A stretch of DNA of 47,872 nt. Origin: Collinsella sp. GTDB lineage: Bacteria; Actinomycetota; Coriobacteriia; Coriobacteriales; Coriobacteriaceae. The stretch covers positions 1 to 47,872 of the forward strand of contig DXZW01000034.1 of the NCBI GenBank assembly GCA_019419455.1. Direction: 5' to 3'. The translations under genes were made by a program, and so were the position numbers. Below, piece after piece: positions 1 to 7,800 of this stretch (position 1 is its first letter; each line of letters opens with the position of its first letter). The notes beneath the pieces were generated by a model. The model was given only the letters and a program-made list of their open reading frames with translations, was not told where the DNA came from and made no database searches.

Positions 1-20
1 CCGTACGCTTGAACTGAGAA

Positions 21-50
21 GGGGGAGGCCTCGCGGCCTCCCCCTTTTTT
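21..50 (+). terminator. Intrinsic terminator of the upstream unit
   Basis: A perfect 10-bp stem (GGGGGAGGCC with GGCCTCCCCC) closes a TCGC loop and is followed by six T residues. It ends transcription of whatever gene lies left of the window and separates it from the acpS operon. Confidence 0.9.
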
Positions 51-100
51 GCGTTTACGGGCTTTTGTCTCACATAGTAGCTGTGTTTTATAACCCTCGT

Positions 101-130
101 TTGTCGCATCTTCTGTGAACGGGCTACAAT
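101..130 (+). promoter_or_regulatory. Putative sigma-70-type promoter of the acpS operon
   Basis: TTGTCG at 101-106 and TACAAT at 125-130 are separated by 18 bases and lie just upstream of the first operon gene, downstream of the preceding terminator. The match to consensus is good for the -10 and fair for the -35. No operator is evident. Confidence 0.5.
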
Positions 131-159
131 AACTTAGTCTGTGCGATATGGAGGTGAAC

Positions 160-699
160 ATGGCTGAAGCTGGTATCGGCGTTGATATCGTCGAGATTTC
201 CCGTATGAAATCAATTCTTGAAAAGACGCCGTCGTTTGCTCGGCGTGTGTTTACCGAAGAAGAGCGTGCGTATTGTGATGCATCATCGCGTCCCGCTGCT
301 CACTATGCCAGCCGCTTTGCTTCGCGCGAGGCGGTACTTAAAGCTCTCGGCACGGGTTTTAGTCAAGGCGTTGGTCGCAAGGATGTTTCGGTTACGCGTG
401 ATAAACTCGGCAAACCGAAGGCGCTGCTTTCGGGCCGTGCTCTCGAGATCGCTCAAGAGCTGGGTGTTGTTGAGGTCGCTCTTTCCATTACGCTTACAGG
501 AGACTTAGCCGTTGCGAATGCCATCGCGATTACCGAAGATGCTCGGCCTAAGCCAAAAGAGGAAAAGGTGAGCACCAAGGAACGCGTTGCGCAGACATTT
601 AAAGAGGCTCGCTCTGTTTTAGATGAGCTTGAGCAGCTGCAGAATTCAGCATTGACGGAGCACCTGGGCGATGCTTCGCAAGATACGCTAGGAGCATAG
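160..699 (+). CDS. acpS: Holo-[acyl-carrier-protein] synthase
   Basis: Transfers 4'-phosphopantetheine from CoA to the conserved serine of acyl carrier protein, activating fatty acid synthesis in the cytoplasm. The family core fills residues 1-125: GVDIVE near the start (metal-binding D9) and the RFASREAVLKALG helix (E57). I place the start at ATG 160 because GGAGGTG at 150-156 sits just before it; an in-frame ATG at 148 lies inside that ribosome site. The protein is 179 residues, while AcpS is usually about 120-130. The last 50 residues form a charged, probably helical tail (KPKEEKVSTKERVAQTFKEA and on) with no recognised domain. It heads a tight operon whose next gene begins right after its stop. 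Confidence 0.92.
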   Translation: MAEAGIGVDIVEISRMKSILEKTPSFARRVFTEEERAYCDASSRPAAHYASRFASREAVLKALGTGFSQGVGRKDVSVTRDKLGKPKALLSGRALEIAQELGVVEVALSITLTGDLAVANAIAITEDARPKPKEEKVSTKERVAQTFKEARSVLDELEQLQNSALTEHLGDASQDTLGA

Positions 700-2316
700 A
701 TGAAACCGGTTTTGAGTACCGAAGAAGTCGTTCGTCTCGAGGACATCATCGAACGCGAAGGGACTTCGAAGGCCGAGCTTATGGAGCTAGCGGGTGAGTT
801 TGCCGCCAACGAGGTCTTGAAGCTCAATCCCGATCGGGTTCTCGTTCTGGTCGGTTTTGGTAATAATGGCGGCGACGGTTGGGTTGCCGCCGATATTCTG
901 AGCCATAAGGGTGTGGACGTCGATATCGTTTCTCCGGTTGAGCCGGATGAGATTCCTGCTGCTCTGGCACGTCATGTTGCTCGTCGTACTGCCGGCCGCG
1001 ATGTGCACGTTTGTGTCGGCCCCTCGCGTGACGAACTCGAGGTTTTGATCGATAAGGCCGATGTTGTTGTTGATGCCATTTTTGGTACCGGTTTCCACGG
1101 GAATCTGCGTGCGCCGTTCTCCATCTGGATTCCTACGGTCAATGAATGCGCCGATTGTGTCGTATCCATTGATGTCCCCTCGGGCCTGAATGCCGAGACG
1201 GGCGTTGTTGATGACGACTGCATTCGTGCCGAGCATACGGTGACGATGATTGCGCCCAAGATTGGTCTGTATAGCGCTGATGGCCCTGAGTATGCTGGCG
1301 ATTTGATCTGCGGCAATCTTTACGATCGTCTTGACGAGGTCATCGATGATGTCGACCACGCCGCCGAGATTGTCGAGCCCGGTGACTTGGTTGATTACTT
1401 TGCTCCGCTACCTACGAATATCGATAAGTATTCCCGTGGCTCTGTGCTTATTGTCGCCGGATCTGCGCAATATCCTGGTGCTGCCATTATGGCGGCCAAG
1501 TCTGCAGCTCGCGCGGGTGCTGGTTACGTGGCAGTCGCGGCTCCTGACGCCTGCGCCAATCTTATTCGCATGGCACTTCCTTCGATTCCCGTCTTTGCTA
1601 TTCCGTCTGATTCCCGCGGCTCCTTTGGCGCCGCTGCGCGCATGACGGTGTGCGAGATTGCAAAGAAGTACAGCTGCGTACTGTGCGGTCCCGGTATGAC
1701 GACATCTGCCGGCGCTATGCAGGTGGTTTCGGGCTTGCTCGAGCTTGATGTGCCGCTTATCTTGGACGCCGATGCACTCAACTGCCTTGCTAAGATTGCC
1801 ATTGACGGTATTGATAGTAATCCCGAGATGTATCGTCGCGAGCAGCCGTTGGTTATGACGCCGCACTATCGTGAGCTTTCGCGTCTGGTTGCCGGTGACG
1901 AGGTGAACGACCTTGGTACCGCGATTGCGGCCGCGCAGAAGGTTGTCTGGGCTGCAGGCTCCGACAATCTGGTGGTCATTGCCAAGGGGCCGACGACGGC
2001 TATCTGTGGCGTTGAGCGTGTGCTGCTGCCGCTCTCGGGTCCGGCTTCTCTGGCAACTGCCGGTTCGGGTGATGTTCTCGCGGGTATTTTGGCCGGCACG
2101 CTTGCCACCATGCGCGACGAGATGGATCGTTGGGAGTTGCTGTATTCGTACGCCGTCGCACTTCACAGCTACGCCGGTTTTGCCGCGGCGACGGAGTATG
2201 GTGAGAAGAGCGTTATCGCGACCGATCTTATTGACTTGATCGGTCCTGCCATGGAACTGGCGGCAAAGGATGCGCTCGAAGATCTGGGAATCATGGACGA
2301 AGGGTCGGATGACTAA
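700..2316 (+). CDS. nnrD: Bifunctional NAD(P)H-hydrate epimerase / ADP-dependent dehydratase
   Basis: Repairs hydrated NAD(P)H. The N-terminal YjeF_N domain (about residues 1-220) epimerises the R and S hydrates, with FGNNGGDGWVAA and GTGF motifs. The C-terminal ribokinase-like domain (about 235-530) dehydrates S-NAD(P)HX using ADP, with the phosphate-binding GSGDVLAGILAG near residue 452 and HYRELSRL upstream of it. At 538 residues it has the normal length of the fused form. The ATG follows the acpS stop directly, and the next gene starts 2 bases after its stop, so translation is probably coupled. Often listed simply as nnrD, nnrE or yjeF. Confidence 0.93.
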   Translation: MKPVLSTEEVVRLEDIIEREGTSKAELMELAGEFAANEVLKLNPDRVLVLVGFGNNGGDGWVAADILSHKGVDVDIVSPVEPDEIPAALARHVARRTAGRDVHVCVGPSRDELEVLIDKADVVVDAIFGTGFHGNLRAPFSIWIPTVNECADCVVSIDVPSGLNAETGVVDDDCIRAEHTVTMIAPKIGLYSADGPEYAGDLICGNLYDRLDEVIDDVDHAAEIVEPGDLVDYFAPLPTNIDKYSRGSVLIVAGSAQYPGAAIMAAKSAARAGAGYVAVAAPDACANLIRMALPSIPVFAIPSDSRGSFGAAARMTVCEIAKKYSCVLCGPGMTTSAGAMQVVSGLLELDVPLILDADALNCLAKIAIDGIDSNPEMYRREQPLVMTPHYRELSRLVAGDEVNDLGTAIAAAQKVVWAAGSDNLVVIAKGPTTAICGVERVLLPLSGPASLATAGSGDVLAGILAGTLATMRDEMDRWELLYSYAVALHSYAGFAAATEYGEKSVIATDLIDLIGPAMELAAKDALEDLGIMDEGSDD

Positions 2317-2318
2317 TC

Positions 2319-3464
2319 ATGAATAAAGCCGATTTGACGCGCTGGTCCTGGGTTGAGATCGACCGCGGGGCGCTCCGTCGCAACACGAGGGCCTATAAGA
2401 ACTTGTTGAATCCACGTCAGCGCCTGTGCTGCGTGGTCAAGGCTGATGCTTATGGCCATGGAGCTGTTGAGTGCGCCAAGATCATGTATTCGGCCGGTGC
2501 CGATATGTTTGCCGTGGCGACGGTTAACGAGGGCGTTGAGCTCCGACAGGGCGGGATTACGAAACCCATTCTCATCCTAAGCGAGCCGCCTATCGAGGCC
2601 ATTCCGACGTTGCTCGAGTTTGATATCATGCCCTCGGTCTATACGTCTGACTTTGCTCTTGCGTATGGCGAATGTGCCGTCGCGGCGGGCAAGGTGGGCA
2701 AGTATCATCTCGCCATCGAGACGGGCATGAACCGCATCGGCGTACATTACACGCAGGTGCTCGACTTTGTCCGCGGTATTAATTTCCATCGCGGTATTCA
2801 GTGCGACGGCGTATTTACGCACTTCGCCACGGCCGATGAACCTTCGGGCTGGGACTACAAGCTGCAGTGTCAGCGCTTTACCGAGGCCGTTCAGGCCATT
2901 AAGGATGCGGGTTTTGAGTGCGGTATCGTGCACTGCGCCAACACGCCGTCTTCGATGCTCGACCCCTCGATGCATTTTGATATGATTCGCGCCGGCGTTG
3001 GCTTGTATGGCATGCAGCCGTGCGAGCTGAGTGGCCGCGTGATGCAGCTTGATCCCGTTATGAGCGTCCATGCGCGCGTGACGCGCGTGGCGCACCCTGC
3101 GATGGGTGAGGGCGTGGGCTACGGTTTTACCTACCGCGTACCGCGTACACGCGTTCAGATCTGCACGCTGCCGATCGGTTATGCCGACGGCCTATCGCGT
3201 ACGCTTTCCAATCGTATGGATGCGCTGTATCGCGGCGAGCGTGTGCATCAGGTTGGCAATATCTGCATGGACCAGTTTATGGTCGCCATTCAGTCCAACC
3301 CGGCACACGAGATTCCCGAGGCCGAACATGGTGATGAGATGATTATTGTCGGCCGCGATGGCGATGCCGAGATCACTATGGACGAGATGGCCCGACTGCG
3401 CGGAACGATTAACTACGAGGTCGCCTGCGGCTTTGGCATGCGTCTCGACAAGGTCTACGTGTAG
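2319..3464 (+). CDS. alr: Alanine racemase
   Basis: PLP-dependent interconversion of L- and D-alanine, supplying D-Ala for peptidoglycan. The PLP lysine is K41 in VVKADAYGHG, at the start of the TIM barrel, and the second catalytic base is the tyrosine in GVGYGFTYR near residue 268. The 381-residue length is typical. It lies in the acpS-nnrD-alr order common in Gram-positive and actinobacterial genomes, 2 bases after nnrD. Confidence 0.96.
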   Translation: MNKADLTRWSWVEIDRGALRRNTRAYKNLLNPRQRLCCVVKADAYGHGAVECAKIMYSAGADMFAVATVNEGVELRQGGITKPILILSEPPIEAIPTLLEFDIMPSVYTSDFALAYGECAVAAGKVGKYHLAIETGMNRIGVHYTQVLDFVRGINFHRGIQCDGVFTHFATADEPSGWDYKLQCQRFTEAVQAIKDAGFECGIVHCANTPSSMLDPSMHFDMIRAGVGLYGMQPCELSGRVMQLDPVMSVHARVTRVAHPAMGEGVGYGFTYRVPRTRVQICTLPIGYADGLSRTLSNRMDALYRGERVHQVGNICMDQFMVAIQSNPAHEIPEAEHGDEMIIVGRDGDAEITMDEMARLRGTINYEVACGFGMRLDKVYV

Positions 3465-3472
3465 GAGCCGCT

Positions 3473-4093
3473 ATGGGCGTCATGCACATCCCCGGCCATA
3501 CCCATCAGGCACCACGTGAGGTCGCACTCGAGGAAATTGAGGCCGTTCTGGGCGATTGTCACCTCTGCCAGCTCTACCAGTCGCGTCACAATATCGTGTT
3601 TGGCGTGGGAAACCCCCGCGCTCGCGTGATGTTTATTGGTGAGGCGCCGGGCCGCAATGAGGATTTGCAGGGCGAGCCCTTTGTGGGGGCGGCAGGCGAG
3701 GACCTCAACGGCATTTTGTCGCTGGCGGGGCTCAAACGCGAAGACGTCTACATTGCCAACGTGCTTAAGTGCCGCCCGCCGGGAAACCGCAATCCGCGTC
3801 CCGAGGAAGTGCTGGCTTGCTCGCCGTTTTTGCGTGAGCAGATTCGAAGCATCTGGCCTGATATTATCGTGACGCTCGGCAACCCCGCGACGCACTTTGT
3901 GCTTAAGACCGAGATTGGCATTACTAAGCTGCGCGGCAGGTTCCACCAGATGGGGCATTTTGTAGTAATGCCCACTTTTCATCCGGCAGCAGCGCTGCGC
4001 AATCCGGCGTGGCAGGAGCTGCTGGAGGAAGACTTTAAGATGCTGGGCGATTATCTGGAGCGACATCCCGCACCAGAGGACGCCTCGGAATAA
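3473..4093 (+). CDS. Family 4 uracil-DNA glycosylase (Fe-S)
   Basis: Removes uracil from DNA, starting base excision repair. Four cysteines that would hold the [4Fe-4S] cluster are present (C29, C32, C100, C116). Motif A, GEAPGRNEDLQGEPFVG, and the C-terminal motif HPAAALRNP are both intact. The 206-residue length suits the family 4 type often labelled as phage SPO1 DNA polymerase-related. It starts 8 bases after alr and shares its operon. Confidence 0.94.
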   Translation: MGVMHIPGHTHQAPREVALEEIEAVLGDCHLCQLYQSRHNIVFGVGNPRARVMFIGEAPGRNEDLQGEPFVGAAGEDLNGILSLAGLKREDVYIANVLKCRPPGNRNPRPEEVLACSPFLREQIRSIWPDIIVTLGNPATHFVLKTEIGITKLRGRFHQMGHFVVMPTFHPAAALRNPAWQELLEEDFKMLGDYLERHPAPEDASE

Positions 4094-4105
4094 TAAGGAG
4101 CATAT

Positions 4106-4612
4106 ATGTCCCTGGAGTGCCTGGGGGTAGGTACTTACAAAACGACTTGCGCTGCCGATACGGAGTACTTTGGCGAGCTAATTGCACCGTGCCTTGAGGA
4201 CGGCGATGTGCTCATCCTGACCGGTGGCCTGGGAGTGGGCAAAACTCACTTTACCAAGGGCGTCTCGCGCGGGCTGGGCGATGGGCATATGGTTACGAGT
4301 CCTACGTTTGCGCTCATGGCCGTTCACGATCAAGGTCGTATTCCGCTGTTTCACTTTGATCTATACCGCCTGGAGCATGCCTACGAGCTCGAGGATACGG
4401 GCATTTTCGATGTGCTGGGCTATGAGGGTGCTTGCCTGCTGGAATGGGGCGAACAATTCCAGGACGAGCTGACGGATGAGTATCTTTCGGTGACGCTCAA
4501 GCGTGATGAGGGCGACAGCGATGTGCGAACGATAACGCTTGAGGCGCACGGTGACCGCGCAATGGAGCTTTCCCATTTGATTGATAAGGCTGTACAAGAT
4601 GAGCTTGCATAA
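4106..4612 (+). CDS. tsaE: tRNA threonylcarbamoyladenosine biosynthesis ATPase TsaE
   Basis: P-loop ATPase needed with TsaB and TsaD to make t6A at position 37 of ANN-decoding tRNAs. The Walker A motif is GGLGVGKTHFTKG; SPTFALM and HFDLYRLE are the usual family motifs, and LEWGEQF follows. The 168-residue length is normal. AAGGAG precedes the start. Its 3' end overlaps the next gene by 14 bases, tying it to the TsaB/TsaD polypeptide, so all t6A complex ATPase and transferase parts are made from one message. Confidence 0.94.
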   Translation: MSLECLGVGTYKTTCAADTEYFGELIAPCLEDGDVLILTGGLGVGKTHFTKGVSRGLGDGHMVTSPTFALMAVHDQGRIPLFHFDLYRLEHAYELEDTGIFDVLGYEGACLLEWGEQFQDELTDEYLSVTLKRDEGDSDVRTITLEAHGDRAMELSHLIDKAVQDELA

Positions 4613-6983
4613 CGACAACGCGCTGGTGGTGGCGCTCGATACCTCGACCGACATGCTTGCCTGCGCGGCAAGCTGGATTGATGGGCAGACGGGCGAGACG
4701 AAGCTCGTGAGTGGCGACCACATGTGTCGCCGTCACGCCAACGTTGAGCTCGTGAATACCGTTGATGGCGCGCTGGCTCAAGCCGGTCTGGATCGCAGCG
4801 ATGTTGGTTGCTATGTGGTCGGCCGCGGCCCGGGGTCCTTTACGGGTGTGCGCATCGGCATCTCCACTGCCAAGGGCCTCGCGCGTGGTGCCAATGTTCC
4901 GCTGCTGGGCGTGTCGACGCTCGACGCTTGCGCTTGGACGGCGTGGAAGGCTGGCGTGCGCGGCAAGCTTGGTATCTTGGCCGATGCTATGCGCGGTGAG
5001 GTATATCCGGCGCTGTATATGCTGGTCGATGAGGGTCCCGAGCGTCAATTTGAGCGCGAACACGTGGTCAAGGCCGCCGTGGCGCTCGATGAGTGGCGCC
5101 GAGCAGCGGACTGGGACCAGGTTCAGCTGACCGGTGACGGTCTCGTGCGCTATGGCAAGCTGCTGGGTGAGGACGAGACCGCCCGCTGCGTGGAGCGCGA
5201 CCTGTGGTGGCCTTCGGGCGAGGGCTTGCTGCTCGCGCACGCTGCGGGTGACGGCGATCCGGCCCGCGTCCTGCCGATTTACACGCGCCTTTCGGATGCC
5301 GAGGAAAACGAGCGCAAGCGTCTTGGTCTTGCCGAGAGTGCGCAGAGCGAAATTACGGGCGTTGCCGATGAGCTCGCCGGTCGTCATCTGCAGTTCCGTC
5401 CTATGGGCGCGGCGGATGCCGAGGGCGCGAGCGCGCTAGAGGCTGCCTGCTTTGAAGGTGCCGGACACGAGGCGTGGACGCCGGGCATGTTCCTGTCCGA
5501 ACTGGGCGAGGACGTCGCTGCGCCGCGTAGTTGGTGGGTGGCGCACGACGACGGCAAGCTGCTGGGCCTTGCCGGCGGTATGGTCGTGGACGGTGATGTG
5601 CAGATTCTGGATGTTGCCGTCGACCCGGCACATCGCCGTGAGGGCATTGCCCGCAAGCTGCTGTCGCACGTGAGCTATGATGCCCAGATGCTCGGCTGCA
5701 CCACGGCTTCGCTCGAGGTCGAGGACGGCAATGAGGGCGCGATTGCGCTCTATGCCGCTCTGGGCTTTACCGAGGTGGGTCGCCGTCGTGGCTACTACGG
5801 TGTCGGCAAAGACGCCATCGTCATGACGGCCCCACTTCCCCTCGTACTTCCGGTCGATAACGCCTCGCCCGAGCCGACGGCAGCCGAGCAACGCGTATGG
5901 CCGCTGCCTGCGCCTGGGCGCTCCGGGGGGGAGCGCGCCGAAATTGAGCGCCGCCGCCTAGTGCTCGCTATCGAGAGTTCCTGCGACGAGACGGCCGTGG
6001 CGATTATCGATGCGGATGGCAATATGCTGGCCAACCAGGTGTCGACACAGATTGATTTTCACGCCCGCTTTGGCGGCGTGGTGCCCGAGATCGCCTCGCG
6101 CAAACACGTTGAGGTGATTGTGAGTGTCGTGGATGCGGCGCTCGAGGATGCCGCAGCATCGCTGGGCCTTACGGGCGGAGCCATTGCACCAAGTGAGCTT
6201 GCCGCCGTGGGCGTGACACAGGGTCCGGGCCTGGTGGGCGCGCTCGTGGTTGGCGTCGCCTTCGCCAAGGGCTTTGCCTACGCTGCCGGCAAGCCGCTCG
6301 TGTGCGTCAATCATCTTGAGGGTCATCTGTTTGCCAACCTGCTGGCGCAACCCGACCTCAAACCGCCGTTCATCTTCACGCTTGTCTCGGGCGGGCACAC
6401 CATGCTCGTGCACGTGAAGGCGTGGGGCGACTACGAGGTACTTGGTGAGACACTCGACGACGCTGTGGGCGAGGCCTTCGACAAGGTAGCCAAGGCATTG
6501 GGTCTGGGCTATCCCGGTGGCCCCATCATTTCCAAGCTGGCCGAGACGGGCAACCCCAAGGCGATCGATTTCCCCCGTGCGCTTAACAGCAGAGGAGACT
6601 ATCGCTTCTCGCTTTCGGGCCTTAAAACCGCTGTGACGCTCTACATTGAACAGGAGACCAAGGCCGGGCGCACGATTCACCTGCCCGATCTGGCAGCTTC
6701 GTTCGAGGCAGCTGTCTTTGACGTGCAGTACAAGAAGGCCAAAAACGCATTGCACGCTACCGGATGCAAGGAATACTGCATCGGTGGCGGCGTCTCGGCC
6801 AACCCGCATCTGCGCGAGATGATGATCAAGAAGCTTGGGCGTCAGGGGATTCGCGTAACGGTGCCGCCCTTGTCTGCCTGTACCGATAACGCAGCCATGA
6901 TCGCGGAGGTTGCTCGCCGTAAATTCGACCGAGGTGAAATCTCGCCGTTCGACGTCGACGCCGATCCAAACATGACGCTGTAG
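4599..6983 (+). CDS. tsaD: TsaB-RimI-TsaD triple fusion (t6A synthesis and N-terminal acetyltransferase)
   Basis: One 794-residue polypeptide holds three proteins that are usually separate. Residues 5-230 are TsaB (VALDTSTD; GPGSFTGVRIGISTAKG). About 255-420 is a GNAT acetyltransferase like RimI (DVAVDPAHRREGIARKLL is the acetyl-CoA loop). About 445-790 is TsaD: IESSCDETAVA, metal-binding histidines in NHLEGH, SGGHTMLV, and a GGVSANPHLRE C-terminal motif. TsaD transfers threonylcarbamoyl to A37 of tRNA and TsaB is its dimer partner; RimI-type enzymes acetylate protein N-termini. I chose ATG 4599, which overlaps tsaE; a TTG at 4581 is also in frame. The linker around 420-445 is Pro/Ala rich. 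Confidence 0.94.
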   Translation: MSLHNDNALVVALDTSTDMLACAASWIDGQTGETKLVSGDHMCRRHANVELVNTVDGALAQAGLDRSDVGCYVVGRGPGSFTGVRIGISTAKGLARGANVPLLGVSTLDACAWTAWKAGVRGKLGILADAMRGEVYPALYMLVDEGPERQFEREHVVKAAVALDEWRRAADWDQVQLTGDGLVRYGKLLGEDETARCVERDLWWPSGEGLLLAHAAGDGDPARVLPIYTRLSDAEENERKRLGLAESAQSEITGVADELAGRHLQFRPMGAADAEGASALEAACFEGAGHEAWTPGMFLSELGEDVAAPRSWWVAHDDGKLLGLAGGMVVDGDVQILDVAVDPAHRREGIARKLLSHVSYDAQMLGCTTASLEVEDGNEGAIALYAALGFTEVGRRRGYYGVGKDAIVMTAPLPLVLPVDNASPEPTAAEQRVWPLPAPGRSGGERAEIERRRLVLAIESSCDETAVAIIDADGNMLANQVSTQIDFHARFGGVVPEIASRKHVEVIVSVVDAALEDAAASLGLTGGAIAPSELAAVGVTQGPGLVGALVVGVAFAKGFAYAAGKPLVCVNHLEGHLFANLLAQPDLKPPFIFTLVSGGHTMLVHVKAWGDYEVLGETLDDAVGEAFDKVAKALGLGYPGGPIISKLAETGNPKAIDFPRALNSRGDYRFSLSGLKTAVTLYIEQETKAGRTIHLPDLAASFEAAVFDVQYKKAKNALHATGCKEYCIGGGVSANPHLREMMIKKLGRQGIRVTVPPLSACTDNAAMIAEVARRKFDRGEISPFDVDADPNMTL

Positions 6984-6995
6984 CTGGTACGGCGC

Positions 6996-7130
6996 GGTCC
7001 CCGGACGGAGGGGCCGGATATAAGGTTTCCTGCTCTACAGTCCTGCGCAAGACGAAGGCCACATTAAGTGGCCTTCTTTGCGTGCGGAACTCGCGATAAA
7101 CCTTATATCCGGCCCCTCCGGTCGGGGACC
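6996..7130. repeat. Long hairpin element, core family 1, copy 1
   Basis: Two 33-base arms (6996-7028 and 7098-7130) are complementary except for a two-base mismatch and enclose a 69-base core. The core carries AGGCCACATTAAGTGGCCT and ends in GCGGAACTCGCGAT, both shared with the copies at 7274, 12064 and 41471. The arms are unlike those of the other copies. It starts 12 bases after the tsaD stop and may act as an RNA terminator or processing site, although no T run follows. Confidence 0.85.
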
Positions 7131-7239
7131 TTTCTGTATCGATATAGCTTCTGAGCTGGTTCGGCGTCGACAGCGTCCGGCAAGGTTAGCCAGCCTGCAT
7201 CGAATTTCCGGCGTGCTTTGGCTGAAAGAATAAGTTGGT

Positions 7240-7260
7240 GTGCGGAGCTTTGCTCCGCAC
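7240..7260 (+). terminator. Small perfect hairpin, possible terminator
   Basis: GTGCGGAGC and GCTCCGCAC form a 9-bp stem around TTT, followed by ATTTGGG. The T run is weak. It sits between two long hairpin elements in the gap between tsaD and cstA. Confidence 0.4.
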
Positions 7261-7273
7261 ATTTGGGATGGGA

Positions 7274-7433
7274 GCTCCTCGGGGGCGGGGCGGGCGCCTG
7301 CCGCCATATATGAACTTTATCGCGAGTTCCGCACGAACAGGAGGCCACTTAATGTGGCCTCCGTCGTGAGCAGGACTGTCCGAGCAGGAAAGTTCATATA
7401 TGGCGGCAGGCGCCCGCCCCGCCCCCGAGGAGC
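7274..7433. repeat. Long hairpin element, core family 1, copy 2 (core inverted)
   Basis: The arms at 7274-7318 and 7389-7433 are perfectly complementary over 45 bases and very GC rich at their outer ends. The 70-base core between them is the same conserved core as in copies 1, 3 and 4 but in reverse orientation (it begins ATCGCGAGTTCCGC). The arms share no sequence with the other copies. Together with copy 1 it fills most of the 817-base tsaD-cstA gap. Confidence 0.88.
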
Positions 7434-7530
7434 ATCTCTCATGCAAAAACTGTCGTGGGGTAAAGTCCGAGGTCAGTGGCGTTTTATACCGAGAAATTCA
7501 AAAAAGTGGAAAATTCATTACATATTTGCG

Positions 7531-7559
7531 TTGACTTTAGGTAACTAAAGTTTCATACT
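7531..7559 (+). promoter_or_regulatory. Promoter of the cstA leader
   Basis: TTGACT (7531-7536) and CATACT (7554-7559) are 17 bases apart, close to the sigma-70-type consensus. The likely start near 7566 gives a leader of about 235 bases before cstA. A 9-bp inverted repeat, GATGTGAAC with GTTCACATC, lies at about 7579-7606 in the early leader and could be a first RNA hairpin or an operator. Confidence 0.65.
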
Positions 7560-7630
7560 CCTTTTCAACCACTGGGGGATGTGAACACGCACGGATCGTT
7601 CACATCATGATTGAAGAGGATTTCTTAGAC

Positions 7631-7675
7631 ATGTTCACGCATCAGCTAAACATTATCAGCGTAGTAATTATCTGA
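7631..7675 (+). CDS. Putative 14-residue leader peptide of cstA attenuator
   Basis: A short open frame, ATG to TGA, encodes MFTHQLNIISVVII: six of its last seven residues are Ile or Val. GAAGAGGA at 7614-7620 could serve as ribosome site. It lies between a good promoter and an intrinsic terminator ahead of cstA, the arrangement of amino-acid attenuators. GCATCAG inside the frame (7639-7645) can pair with CTGATGC at 7672-7678. Ribosome stalling on scarce Ile/Val codons would change which hairpins form. It is untested and could be chance, but composition and position together make it plausible. Confidence 0.5.
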   Translation: MFTHQLNIISVVII

Positions 7676-7678
7676 TGC

Positions 7679-7765
7679 GGGTTAGCACATACAGCTAGCC
7701 CGTACGATAACGGGCGGCTGATGAAGATGAGGGCCGTCGAGCGCAACCGACGGCCCTCATTTTTT
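7679..7765 (+). terminator. Leader hairpins and intrinsic terminator upstream of cstA
   Basis: GGGTTAGC with GCTAGCCC (7679-7701) forms a first hairpin. A perfect 11-bp stem, GAGGGCCGTCG with CGACGGCCCTC (7729-7758), is followed by ATTTTTTAT and is a strong intrinsic terminator only 35 bases before the cstA start. A terminator between promoter and gene implies conditional read-through. No T-box, S-box or other riboswitch core that I know is visible in the leader. Confidence 0.75.
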
Positions 7766-7800
7766 ATGTCTGGGAAGTTCTTTTTAGAGGAGGAAATGTA

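Noticed and set aside
7560..7800. T-box or other known riboswitch before cstA
   Set aside because: No T-box core sequence or other recognised aptamer; the short Ile/Val-rich frame fits attenuation better.
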